Of a DNA stretch of 64,000 nucleotides, positions 44,127 through 52,729 are shown piece by piece. The number at the start of each line of letters is the position of its first letter. The stretch's first letter is position 1. The DNA comes from Leptospiraceae bacterium (GTDB lineage: Bacteria; Spirochaetota; Leptospiria; Leptospirales; Leptospiraceae), in contig JABTUZ010000002.1 of assembly GCA_015075105.1 (NCBI GenBank), forward strand, positions 848,313-912,312. Direction: 5' to 3'. The notes under the pieces are model-generated. The model was not told the origin of the DNA and searched no databases. It worked only from the letters and a program-made list of their open reading frames with translations. The translations under genes were made by a program, and so were the position numbers.

Positions 44127-44423
44127 TTAATCTTGAGCTATGATTACGCCTAAACTTGTAGTCAAATCGCAGTTTGAAGAGCAAGTAGATTGACACGATG
44201 TAACACAGGGTAAGGCTGCTGCAGTCAATGCACTTCCAACAGGAATCCCGCAAGTCGGGCCACATCCAGTTCTGCATGCTTCCAGTGAACCCCCAGTGCA
44301 ACTTAAAAGATAGGTTATCATTACTTTTTCGATTCTTTTTTCTTTGGTCTGGCTTTTGTTTTCGGAGCAAGAGTAAAAAGCTACAAATAAAATAATTATT
44401 GATATTGTAAGATTTCGTTTCAT
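44127..44423 (-). CDS. Small cysteine-rich lipoprotein
   Basis: A 98-residue protein with signal peptide MKRNLTISIIILFVAFYSC and a lipidated Cys19. The mature part has nine or ten cysteines in a 55-residue stretch (CTGGS, CRTGCGPTCG, PCVTSCQSTCSSNC), which suggests a disulfide-stapled surface or periplasmic domain. No family recognised with confidence. It is convergent with the O-antigen-ligase-like gene, and element copy 3 lies behind its start. Confidence 0.65.
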   Translation of the reverse strand: MKRNLTISIIILFVAFYSCSENKSQTKEKRIEKVMITYLLSCTGGSLEACRTGCGPTCGIPVGSALTAAALPCVTSCQSTCSSNCDLTTSLGVIIAQD

Positions 44424-44479
44424 TATTCCATTTTTTTAAAATTAGGCATACAGTCAAGAGTATTTGTTGTTTGACTAAT

Positions 44480-44878
44480 TTGGTGGGACTCCAATTGGGA
44501 GGACTTAGGGTTGAATTAGGTTAAGTTGGGATTTTTTTTAATTAGATTTTATTTTTTGATAGTTTTTAAAATTTTACATTGAATACAGATTTTGCACTTT
44601 TCGTGCTAAAATGTGGGATCTCCACTCTTTTCTGTAAAGTGCATGTTTTATACCAATTGTTCACCTTTCACGCAAAAATGTGGGAACTCCATCTTTTTCG
44701 AGGAATTTCACATTTAGTACGGGTTCAGAACTTTTTCTGTAAAAACTAAAAAATTTTTTCTAAAATTACAAAAATTTTATTTCTATCGTGATATTATTTT
44801 ACCTTATATCAAGAGGCAGGAGATAGTGGCTGGGGATCAGGGATAGAGGAAAGAAAAATTTTATATTAGGAGAATACT
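44480..44878 (+). repeat. Palindrome-rich leader of DUF1564-type element, copy 3
   Basis: A degraded unit A (GTGGGACTCCAATTGGGAGGA at 44483 onward) is followed by unit B segments with near-palindromes TGTGGGATCTCCAC at 44612-44625 and TGTGGGAACTCCAT at 44679-44692. The part 44596-44690 matches copy 1 (2011-2105), while 44699-44878 matches copy 2 (21361-21540) with a single base difference. The leader is therefore a mosaic of two subtypes. No coding potential seen. Confidence 0.85.
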
Positions 44879-45363
44879 ATGAACCCGAAAAAATTTTGAT
44901 GGAATTATAATCGAGTTTACTCATTCCAGAAAAATTTATGGATGAGTTTTACGCGCAAGAAATATGAAACTATTTTGAGAGAAGATTACTTGTTATGATT
45001 TGCTGGAGAGGTATCGCAATGTGTTACTTTGGAGGACTTTTGAAAAGTTGGATTGTGTTAAGACGGTGTATCAGGAAGAAGGGCAAACTTGCAGAAGAAG
45101 AATTTCGTCCAGAGAACGCAGATTGATTGAGCTGTGTGGAGTTTGCTCAATGGTTACTCAGGTATTTCAAGAACGGCTCTTTTTACTCTTCTTTTGTTAA
45201 AACATTGCCGGATGGGACATAATCATCATTCCTGCCAAGTTCTATGATGATTGGAGTTCCACCAAAGTCATACAGTTCGATTGCAGTAGGAGCCTATCTC
45301 TCAAAGAGAAAAACTATCCGCTACAATAGGCTGATACGACATAAGATGTGTCGAAAAGGCTAA
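44879..45363 (+). pseudogene. DUF1564-type gene remnant, copy 3 (many small indels)
   Basis: Begins with the same ATGAACCCG and RBS as the intact gene at 21541. It then has a stop within six codons and many 1-4 nt insertions and deletions relative to it, so homology hops between frames (LLERYRNVLLWRTFEKLD survives from about 45000 in one frame). The C-terminus is recognisable (KTIRYNRLIRHKM) and ends at TAA 45361-45363. Length is about 485 nt against 465 in the intact copy. Clearly broken. Confidence 0.85.
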
Positions 45364-45420
45364 AAAAGAGCAAAGAAATAGAAGAGCAACGAGGAACAAA
45401 CAAAGACCACCAAGGGAGTA

Positions 45421-45435
45421 ATGCCTATAGGGCAT
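45421..45435 (+). terminator. Small stem after element copy 3
   Basis: ATGCC and GGCAT flank TATAG, forming a short hairpin in an otherwise A-rich tail. No T run follows, so termination is doubtful. It may mark the right end of the element. 45364-45528 holds nothing else I can identify. Confidence 0.25.
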
Positions 45436-45528
45436 ATTCGCAAAGAATAAAGCTAAATAGAAAAATTTTTCTACTTGAAAAATATTAAAATGATTCTTGT
45501 ATAAGAAAATCTAACAAATTGAGGGAAC

Positions 45529-46866
45529 ATGAAAGAACAGGGGAAAGTATCTAAAAAGGAATTATTTGGATGGTGTATGTTTGATTTTGCAAATTCTTCA
45601 TACACTACGGTTATAATCAGCGTAACTTATGGAATTATTTTTAGTCAATTAATTGTACCTACAGGTACCGATCCAAAAAATCCTTATCAGGAAGGGAATG
45701 CTCTTTGGGGAATTGCACTTGCCATATCTTATCTTCTTGTAGTATTTACCGGACCGATTTTTGGAGCCATTACCGATTTTTCTGCGAGAAAGAAAACCTT
45801 TCTTTTCCTTAGTTATGTTTTTTGTATTATATCTACTGCATCCCTTTGGTTTATAGTTCAACCGGGAATGGTGGCTTTGGCGTTTATGCTGATTGTAATT
45901 TCAAATTTCTTTTTTGCATCGGGGGAAAATTTTGCTTCCAGCTTTTTACCTTTTCTTGGACCGAAAGAAGAGTTAGGAAAGATTTCCGGTTATGCTTGGG
46001 GAGTTGGATATTTCGGAGGGATAGCGAGTGTAATTTTAGTTTCTACATTAGGTGAAGTAATTCCTGAAAATTTTGAAAAACTAAGACTTGTGGGGCCATA
46101 CACTGCTGCTTTCTTTCTCATTGCCGGTATCCCTACATTTATTTTTTTAAAAGAATATGCGGACAGCAATCAAAAGCCCAAAGGAGTTACTTATTTAAAA
46201 ATCGGATTTTCCAGACTGATAGATACTCTTAGAGATATAAATAAATTTAAAGATATGGCGATCTATTTGATTTCTTTATTTTTTTCAATGGCAGCCCTTG
46301 GGATTGTAGTTAGTTTTGCTTTTATTTATGGAGATCAGGAAATTAAAATTGAAAACATTCACAAAACTGCGATGTTTTTAATGATACAAGTCAATGCAGC
46401 ACTTGGAGCTGTGATATTTGGGTTTATTCAAGATAAAATTGGTGCTAAAAAAACTTTTAATATAACTTTAATTGTTTGGATTGTGGGAGTTTTATTGATC
46501 AATCAGGTTGCGAATCTTACAAATGGATTGAATTTTGTTTTGGGTGCAAAATTTACTACACAATGGGTATTTGTAGGTTTGTCCGCAATTGCAGGTCTTG
46601 GTCTAGGAGCGACTCAATCTGCAAGTCGTGCCTTAGTTGGAGTTCTTTCACCTGAAAGCAAGTCTGGAGAATTTTTTGGCTTATGGGGGTTGTCGGGGAA
46701 AATTGCATCTGCGTTTGGACTTTTTGCTATTGCATGGTTACAGATGATTTTTAGTTTAAGGGATGCTTTTCTTGCGATTGCGGTATTTTTTGTTCTTTCT
46801 TTACTAATCAATATTTTTGTAAACGAAGAAAGAGGAATTAAGATAGCCAGAGATTATAAAGACTAA
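45529..46866 (+). CDS. MFS transporter, UMF1/Atg22-like family
   Basis: A 445-residue, twelve-helix transporter. The N-terminus reads FGWCMFDFANSSYTTVIISV, the hallmark of the UMF1 (vacuole effluxer Atg22-like) subgroup, with a GAITDFSARKKTFLF loop 2-3 motif and LGLGATQSASRALVG in the second half. The family exports amino acids in fungi; the bacterial substrate is unknown. The RBS GAGGG precedes ATG 45529. The stop overlaps the start of the next small gene (TAATG). Confidence 0.88.
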   Translation: MKEQGKVSKKELFGWCMFDFANSSYTTVIISVTYGIIFSQLIVPTGTDPKNPYQEGNALWGIALAISYLLVVFTGPIFGAITDFSARKKTFLFLSYVFCIISTASLWFIVQPGMVALAFMLIVISNFFFASGENFASSFLPFLGPKEELGKISGYAWGVGYFGGIASVILVSTLGEVIPENFEKLRLVGPYTAAFFLIAGIPTFIFLKEYADSNQKPKGVTYLKIGFSRLIDTLRDINKFKDMAIYLISLFFSMAALGIVVSFAFIYGDQEIKIENIHKTAMFLMIQVNAALGAVIFGFIQDKIGAKKTFNITLIVWIVGVLLINQVANLTNGLNFVLGAKFTTQWVFVGLSAIAGLGLGATQSASRALVGVLSPESKSGEFFGLWGLSGKIASAFGLFAIAWLQMIFSLRDAFLAIAVFFVLSLLINIFVNEERGIKIARDYKD

Positions 46867-47072
46867 TGTTTATTTCAGAAGATGAATTAGAAGAGTATCA
46901 AAATCAGAAAAATCTTGCTCTACTGACAATTGATGAATTAACCCAATTAAAATTGGATTTATTGGATGCAGGTAAGCCTGTTCCAAAGTTTATAAATAAC
47001 GCTATTTCTTATTTGAAAAAGCGTTATTTAACTCAAGAAAAAACGATTGGGCAGATGCTTAGGAGAGCTTAA
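46866..47072 (+). CDS. Hypothetical protein, 68 residues
   Basis: A short charged protein, probably helical ([29 protein letters not shown]), with no signal peptide. It begins on the last base of the MFS stop, so translation is probably coupled. It overlaps the convergent trxB by 4 nt. No family recognised. The tight coupling supports it as a real gene. Confidence 0.6.
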   Translation: MFISEDELEEYQNQKNLALLTIDELTQLKLDLLDAGKPVPKFINNAISYLKKRYLTQEKTIGQMLRRA

Positions 47073-48016
47073 GCCATTTCTTTTTCTTCTAACCATCTTT
47101 CTGCTTCCAGAGCTGCCATACAGCCTGAGCCTGCTGCTGTTATTGCTTGTCTGTAAATCTTGTCTTGAACGTCTCCTGCGGCAAATACTCCAGCAATATT
47201 TGTTTGAGTAGTTCCGAGTTTTGTTTTGATGTAGCCGGCTTCGTCCAACTCTATGATATTTTGAAAAATTTCTGTATTGGGTTTATGACCGATTGCATAA
47301 AAGAGTCCACCTACAGATAAATTTCTTTTTTTCCCCGATACTGTATCGTTTAGAATAATTTCTTTTAAGCCTTCTTTGTCTCCGATAGCTTCTTCTGCGG
47401 CAGAATTCCAGATAATTTCGATTTTAGGATTTGTGAGTGCTTTTTTTTGCATGATTTGACTTGCTCTAAGTTTGTCTCTTCTATGCACAAGATAAACTTT
47501 TTTTCCAAACTTAGTCAAGTGGGTAGCCTCTTCGATAGCAGAGTCTCCACCACCAATTACTGCAAGGTCTTTATTTCTATAAATTGGAAGTGCACCATCG
47601 CAAACAGCGCAGGCAGAAATTCCTCTTTGCCAAAAGTCATGCTCACCTTTTATATTCATTCTCTTGGCAGTTGCTCCTGTCGCAATGATTACAGCTTTCG
47701 CTTCAGTTACTCCTTCATCTGTGTAAATTTTAAATGGATGAGAGTTAAAATCTACTTTAGTTACGGTTTCTGTTTTAATAGTAGTTCCATATTTTTCAGA
47801 TTGTTGTCGAAACAATTGGGTCAATTTAGTTCCGTCAATTCCTTCTGGAAATCCGGGAAAATTTTCCACTTCGGTGGTAGTTGTTAGTTGTCCACCAGCA
47901 GCGATCCCTCCTGCCATAAAGCCTTCAAATAGAACCGGTTTTAAATTGGCTCTTGCGGTATAAATTGCTGCGGTATGCCCGGCAGGCCCACTTCCGATGA
48001 TTACGATTTTTTCCAA
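47069..48016 (-). CDS. trxB: Thioredoxin reductase
   Basis: NADPH-dependent flavoenzyme that reduces thioredoxin. The FAD loop is [18 protein letters not shown] at the N-terminus. The redox-active cysteines are Cys136 and Cys139 in SACAVCDG. The NADPH loop is [11 protein letters not shown], and [27 protein letters not shown], split as [11 protein letters not shown] and then [11 protein letters not shown], closes the FAD site. Length 315, normal. It stands alone between convergent and co-directional genes. Confidence 0.97.
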   Translation of the reverse strand: MEKIVIIGSGPAGHTAAIYTARANLKPVLFEGFMAGGIAAGGQLTTTTEVENFPGFPEGIDGTKLTQLFRQQSEKYGTTIKTETVTKVDFNSHPFKIYTDEGVTEAKAVIIATGATAKRMNIKGEHDFWQRGISACAVCDGALPIYRNKDLAVIGGGDSAIEEATHLTKFGKKVYLVHRRDKLRASQIMQKKALTNPKIEIIWNSAAEEAIGDKEGLKEIILNDTVSGKKRNLSVGGLFYAIGHKPNTEIFQNIIELDEAGYIKTKLGTTQTNIAGVFAAGDVQDKIYRQAITAAGSGCMAALEAERWLEEKEMA

Positions 48017-48057
48017 TGTGTATTCTCCAAAAATTATTTAAGTTATTACTTAGACTA

Positions 48058-49467
48058 TTAAAATTGAAAATAATAGAACTGTGGGCTTACTGTTACGGTA
48101 TAAATCATTCCTGCAACCAAAAAAATCATAGCAACGATAGAATATTTTAGTAATTCTGAATACTGTTTTTGTGGTAAAATCTTCCATCTTTCTTCTTCGG
48201 ATAATTCCAAAAGAAAGAGGATTGCCACTGGAATGAGTACAGACAATTCAGGAAGAACAGACACCCCTCCTTCCATAGAAAAAATTCTTTTTGCTGAAAG
48301 GAAGGAATTTTCTACGGAGGTCGATCTGAAAAAATGCGCTCCTATCACAAAAGCCTGAAACGAATACAGGATTTTTATCGGTTTTGGGATTGCAGAAAAA
48401 ATTTTTCCGAATCCTTTTTCGTTTATATATTTTTCTATGGTGATAAATATTCCGTGGATTGTGCCCCAGATTACAAAAGTCCACGCTGCCCCGTGCCATA
48501 TTCCTCCAATTACCATAGTTATAAAAACATTAAAATAATTTCTAAACTTTGAAACTCTATTTCCTCCGAGTGGAATATATACATAATCTCTTAGCCATGA
48601 AGATAGCGATATATGCCATCTTTGCCAGACCTCGGTTACGGATTTTGATAAGAAGGGTCTAAGAAAGTTTATCGGAATATCAAAGCCTAAAATCTTCCCT
48701 GTTCCGATAGCGATATCCGAATAGCCTGCAAAGTCACAATATATTTGGATAGAAAAAAGATAATCGGCAAGAAGTAGAGAAAACCAATGAAATTCTCCCG
48801 GGTTAGAATAGAGCGGGCTTATAAGATCTGATATGGGATCTGCAATTAAAGTCTTTTTGAAAATACCGAGTGCGATTATTGGAAGTCCCGCAAGTAAATT
48901 TTCTTTTGAGAAATATTTTTTTGTGTGGATTTGCGGAATTAAAACTGAGGCTCTCATAATAGGTCCTGCGACTAATTGAGGAAAAAATAAAAGGAAAAGC
49001 GAAAAGTCAGAAAAACTTTTTTCTGGTTTGATTTGTCCTCTGTAGATATCTATCGAATAGGCAATTGCTTGAAATGTATAAAATGAAATTCCAAGAGGAA
49101 GAATTAACCCAATCGGCTCAAATGTAAGATTTTGATTTGAACCCAAAAAGGCTCGTACGTCATACGAAATAGATCTTAGAAAATCTGTATATTTAAAGAA
49201 ACAAAGGATTCCCAGATTCACCAATAAAGATAAAAGCAGCCAAAACTTTTTTATTGATTTTGAAATGGAGCTTTCAATTTTAAAAGAAGTCAGATAAGTT
49301 GCAGCAAATGAAATCAAAAGAATCGGTACAAAGGCAATTTTCAGGCACGCATAAAAATAAAAAGAAGCCCAAAGCAAAAGCCTTTTTTGTCCTTTTTTTT
49401 CAAACCAGAAAAATGCAGGGATTACGATAAGAGCAAAAACATAAAAGTGCAGAGAATTGAATAACAT
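48058..49467 (-). CDS. MBOAT-family O-acyltransferase (AlgI-like)
   Basis: A 469-residue polytopic protein that moves an acyl group, usually acetyl, across the membrane for O-acylation of a polysaccharide. The catalytic histidine lies in IGGIWHGAAWTFVIWG. The AlgI blocks FFPQLVAGPIMRA, DFAGYSDIAIGTGKILGF and VTEVWQRWHISLSSWLRDY are present. The SGNH gene upstream on the same strand ends 1 bp before it, so the two probably form an acylation pair. The target glycan is unknown. Confidence 0.92.
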   Translation of the reverse strand: MLFNSLHFYVFALIVIPAFFWFEKKGQKRLLLWASFYFYACLKIAFVPILLISFAATYLTSFKIESSISKSIKKFWLLLSLLVNLGILCFFKYTDFLRSISYDVRAFLGSNQNLTFEPIGLILPLGISFYTFQAIAYSIDIYRGQIKPEKSFSDFSLFLLFFPQLVAGPIMRASVLIPQIHTKKYFSKENLLAGLPIIALGIFKKTLIADPISDLISPLYSNPGEFHWFSLLLADYLFSIQIYCDFAGYSDIAIGTGKILGFDIPINFLRPFLSKSVTEVWQRWHISLSSWLRDYVYIPLGGNRVSKFRNYFNVFITMVIGGIWHGAAWTFVIWGTIHGIFITIEKYINEKGFGKIFSAIPKPIKILYSFQAFVIGAHFFRSTSVENSFLSAKRIFSMEGGVSVLPELSVLIPVAILFLLELSEEERWKILPQKQYSELLKYSIVAMIFLVAGMIYTVTVSPQFYYFQF

Positions 49468-50655
49468 TTATTTCAAGACCTCTTTTGCTTTTTCTGATAG
49501 AATTTTTGCAATCCAATCATTTCCCGATTTTGTATAGTGCCCATCGCCTACGATATAAAATGGTCTCGGATTCATTCTGCCTTTCGAGTCTATCATTAGA
49601 TTTGTTTTTTCGTTTAAGTCTATAAAATCAATTTTCTTTTTACGGAGTATTTTTTTTAGAGTAGTTAAATATTCATAGTATCTGTGTAGCTTACCTTTTT
49701 GAGAGCAATAGGCGGTTTCAATATCTATTGGCGCAAGAATCATCACAAGTTTGATTTTTCTCTCTTCGGTTTGAGTAATTATTTCTTCTACAGATTTCAT
49801 CATTTTTTCAGGAATGATAAATTCTTTTACTCGAGAAGTGCATTCGCTTTCTGGAAATATCGGAGGCTCGTCTTTAGGTGGAGGTCTGGAAATTAAAAAT
49901 TCTGAGACTATATCTATTTTTCCATTTGAAAGAAATATATCTTTGCATTCGTCGGTAGGCAATCTGCCTGATTTACATTTTATTGTGCGAGACAATTTTT
50001 GGACAGGCCAAACTAAACTTTCTAAAGTTCTGTAAACTAATTGTTCTTGAGAGATTTTTAGTGCAAGCGCAAGATAGGAATATTTTGTAAGAATAAACTG
50101 AGAAGTAAAAAGAAAACGGGAAAGTTTCTTTGTTTTTCTTTCTTCAAATACTCTTTCGTCTATATCGTCTCCAGTACTCGGAAAATAAAACAGTAATTTC
50201 AAATTCAACTGCGGAAGATATTTTTTTAATTTTAGAGAAATTGCAGTCGGTCCGTAAGCATCTGTTCCTAAATTTACAGATTGATAAACAAGATTTTTAG
50301 AATCCTGAAAATTATTCAACTTATAGCAAAAAGTTTCTTCATCATTCACTCCAAACCCCATAGTCACAGAATCACCGATACAACCTATTTGAGGCATAGA
50401 ATTATTAATTTTGTCTGTTCCCCGAAACCCCAATTCATTTGTAGAAAACTGAATATCATAAAAGTTCATAAAATGTTTCACTCGCACTTTTATGTTAGGC
50501 TCCAGATCTACAAAATACTCCGGGTCTAATTTATGGTAGGATTTTTGAATTCTGTACAATTCAAGAGAAGCGGGCTTGATAATCCGCAGAGTGATTTCAC
50601 TAAATAGAAAAGCGAGTAGAACGATTGGAAAATATTTTAATAAAATGATTTTCAT
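49468..50655 (-). CDS. Membrane-anchored SGNH/GDSL-like hydrolase (partner of MBOAT)
   Basis: A 395-residue protein with one N-terminal helix (about 5-25) and a periplasmic SGNH domain. The block I motif is IGCIGDSVTMGFGV with the catalytic Ser, and block V is VGDGHYTKSGNDW with Asp and His. This arrangement resembles AlgJ/AlgX/PatB, which take acyl groups from MBOAT partners. It overlaps the TPR-like lipoprotein gene by 4 nt and abuts the MBOAT gene. Confidence 0.85.
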   Translation of the reverse strand: MKIILLKYFPIVLLAFLFSEITLRIIKPASLELYRIQKSYHKLDPEYFVDLEPNIKVRVKHFMNFYDIQFSTNELGFRGTDKINNSMPQIGCIGDSVTMGFGVNDEETFCYKLNNFQDSKNLVYQSVNLGTDAYGPTAISLKLKKYLPQLNLKLLFYFPSTGDDIDERVFEERKTKKLSRFLFTSQFILTKYSYLALALKISQEQLVYRTLESLVWPVQKLSRTIKCKSGRLPTDECKDIFLSNGKIDIVSEFLISRPPPKDEPPIFPESECTSRVKEFIIPEKMMKSVEEIITQTEERKIKLVMILAPIDIETAYCSQKGKLHRYYEYLTTLKKILRKKKIDFIDLNEKTNLMIDSKGRMNPRPFYIVGDGHYTKSGNDWIAKILSEKAKEVLK

Positions 50656-51224
50656 TTTTCACTAACAGACTTGATTCCGAGTTTTTCTTTACAAAGTTTA
50701 AATGAATTCATAGTGTTTGATAGGTCTTTGGGTAAATTTTGAGTTTTAAATTTGGTCGGAAATTCTTTAGACTTCAAATCTCCTTTTTGGCATAAAATAA
50801 GATTCTCTAAAAATACAGAGGTGTCCTCGTCGATTGTTTCTCTCAATTCGTCTAATATTTCAACCGCCCGTTTCCATTCATCAACAATTAGGTATAAGTC
50901 GAATAATTTCAGTTTGATTTCATTGTCTTCGAGAAGAGTCTTTTTGGCAATTTTTAGGTGGTAAATCGCGACTCCGAACGATAAAGGAGTCTCAGCCAAT
51001 AAAATTCCCAACCTCTTGTGAACAAAAGGCGAATTTGGGTATTTCTTTAAAATTAAGGAATATTCATAGAGGGCTTCGGTTTTTTTTCCAATTTTTTCCT
51101 TCTCGAATGCTTTTTCTGTTAAGATTTTTTCGTCTGTACAATGTAAAAATAGAAAAGTGATTAGAATGACCATAGTCGGAGATTTTTGAATATTTGGACA
51201 TAAAAAAAATATATTTTTTTTCAT
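50652..51224 (-). CDS. TPR-like lipoprotein
   Basis: 190 residues from ATG 51224. A signal peptide ends in FLFLHC, giving a lipidated cysteine at residue 29, so ATG 51173 (MVILITFLFLHC) is a possible shorter start. About residues 38-130 form TPR-like helical hairpins (ALYEYSLILKKYPNSPFVHKRLGILLAE, split as ALYEYSLILKKYPN and then SPFVHKRLGILLAE; VAIYHLKIAKKTLL). It heads the SGNH-MBOAT operon with a 4-nt overlap and may scaffold the acylation complex. Confidence 0.75.
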   Translation of the reverse strand: MKKNIFFLCPNIQKSPTMVILITFLFLHCTDEKILTEKAFEKEKIGKKTEALYEYSLILKKYPNSPFVHKRLGILLAETPLSFGVAIYHLKIAKKTLLEDNEIKLKLFDLYLIVDEWKRAVEILDELRETIDEDTSVFLENLILCQKGDLKSKEFPTKFKTQNLPKDLSNTMNSFKLCKEKLGIKSVSEK

Positions 51225-51337
51225 TTTAACTTATTCTTTTTTTTTAATTCAATCTAAGTCACTAAAAAAATCGTGAGTCAAAATGAGAAAATCGTCCGAA
51301 TCTTGTATTAAATTAGAAATAAAAGAGAGATAAGAAA

Positions 51338-52234
51338 TTGAGCGCTTCTCAGGGAAAATTATTAGAAAACTTTCAAGAATACCTTTCCGTGGAAAAAGGG
51401 TTGAGCGATAACTCCATTTTTTCCTACGGTTACGATTTAAATAAATTCAAAACGTATCTAGATAAAAGACATATTGACCTTTTAGAAGTACAGGCAAATG
51501 ACATCATGAAATTTTTGATGGAAGAAAAAGATCGGAAGATCTCTGCAAAAACTCTGGCAAGGGAAGTTGTGGCGATTCGTCAATTTTATAAATTTTTGAA
51601 AGAAGAAAAACAGGTAGCTGTTAATCCTACAGAAAAAATTGAAACCCCGGAAGTAATGAGAGCTATTCCCGATCATCTTTCTCGAAATGAAGTTGAGGAG
51701 CTTTTTCACAAAATAAGTGAAGAAAATATTCATGAATTAAGAGATAAGTGTATTTTCGAACTTTTGTATTCTTCCGGGCTTAGAATCTCAGAGGCTTGTA
51801 ATTTAAAAATGAGTGATGTAGATATTGCTCAGATGTATGTCACCGTTGAAGGAAAAGGTGGAAGGCAAAGGCTCGTCCCATTTGGAGAGCAGTCTTTGAA
51901 AATTCTAAATTCTTATCTTAGCAAAAGTCGTCCAGCTATTTTAAAGGGGAGGACGAGTGAATTTTTATTTGTATCCAAGAAAGGATCTTTTATAAACAGG
52001 AAATCTGTTTGGAGATTGTTGAATTTGTATATAGCAAGAACAGGGATTAAGAAAAAAGTAACGCCTCATACCCTTAGGCATTCTTTTGCGACTCATCTTT
52101 TGGAAAACCATGCAGACCTTCGCTCTGTTCAGGAACTTCTCGGTCATATAGATATTTCTACAACCCAGATTTATACTCATATGGCAAACAAAACTCTAAA
52201 GGAAGTGCATAAGAAATTTCATCCGAGAGGGTAA
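51338..52234 (+). CDS. xerD: Tyrosine recombinase XerC/XerD
   Basis: Resolves chromosome dimers at dif with FtsK. 298 residues from TTG 51338, preceded by AAGAGAGATAAG. An N-terminal SAM-like DNA-binding domain (about 8-95) is followed by the catalytic domain with Arg149 (SSGLRISEA), Lys173 (EGKGGRQRL), His244 and Arg247 (TPHTLRHSF), His270 (LLGHIDISTTQ) and Tyr279 (IYTHM). The length and the absence of mobile-element genes around it favour a housekeeping Xer. XerC versus XerD is not settled from sequence alone. Confidence 0.9.
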   Translation: MSASQGKLLENFQEYLSVEKGLSDNSIFSYGYDLNKFKTYLDKRHIDLLEVQANDIMKFLMEEKDRKISAKTLAREVVAIRQFYKFLKEEKQVAVNPTEKIETPEVMRAIPDHLSRNEVEELFHKISEENIHELRDKCIFELLYSSGLRISEACNLKMSDVDIAQMYVTVEGKGGRQRLVPFGEQSLKILNSYLSKSRPAILKGRTSEFLFVSKKGSFINRKSVWRLLNLYIARTGIKKKVTPHTLRHSFATHLLENHADLRSVQELLGHIDISTTQIYTHMANKTLKEVHKKFHPRG

Positions 52235-52245
52235 CTTTTTATTAA

Positions 52246-52683
52246 TTGAAAGAAAATAAGAATGCAAAGCCGGCTGATTTTTCGAATATTTTTCGATTGC
52301 AGATTCCTTCCAATCCAAAGCACGTTTCCCTTGCCAGAAATTTTGTATATAATCTGGCAAGGGAGAATGGCTTCACCTTACATGATGCGTTCGATATAAA
52401 ATTAATTACCGGTGAGGCTTTGATCAATGTTATCAAGCACTCCTATTTGAATCGCTTAGACAAACCAATCTTTATAGAAATCAAATTATTCAGAGAGAAG
52501 ATAGAGATTCGGATTCGAGACTTTGGAATTAAAGCAAATTTAGAAAAAATGAAGTCTGCCGATATGAACGATTATAGAGAAGATGGGCTTGGAATATTAC
52601 TTTTACGAAGTTTGTGTAATCATTTCTATATCGATCAATCCCCTGAAATTGGAAATAAATTTATTCTAATGAAGATCAAATAG
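52246..52683 (+). CDS. RsbW/SpoIIAB-like serine kinase / anti-sigma regulatory factor
   Basis: A 145-residue GHKL ATPase domain. The N box is ITGEALINVIKHSY with Glu57 and Asn61, the G1-like motif is RIRDFGIK, and the G2-like motif is REDGLGILLLRSL. Such proteins bind a sigma factor or phosphorylate a STAS partner. The STAS gene at 6320 is a candidate partner but is 46 kb away. It starts at TTG 52246, 11 bp after the xerD stop, so the two may be co-transcribed. Confidence 0.85.
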   Translation: MKENKNAKPADFSNIFRLQIPSNPKHVSLARNFVYNLARENGFTLHDAFDIKLITGEALINVIKHSYLNRLDKPIFIEIKLFREKIEIRIRDFGIKANLEKMKSADMNDYREDGLGILLLRSLCNHFYIDQSPEIGNKFILMKIK

Positions 52684-52729
52684 AAAGATTCGAGTTTACT
52701 TTTTTTCTAAAAAGTGAGAATTTGTTTCC

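Noticed and set aside
51338-52234. Xer-type recombinase as integrase of a mobile element
   Set aside because: Catalytic residues, length and the housekeeping neighbourhood fit chromosomal XerC/D. No attachment sites or cargo genes are seen nearby.
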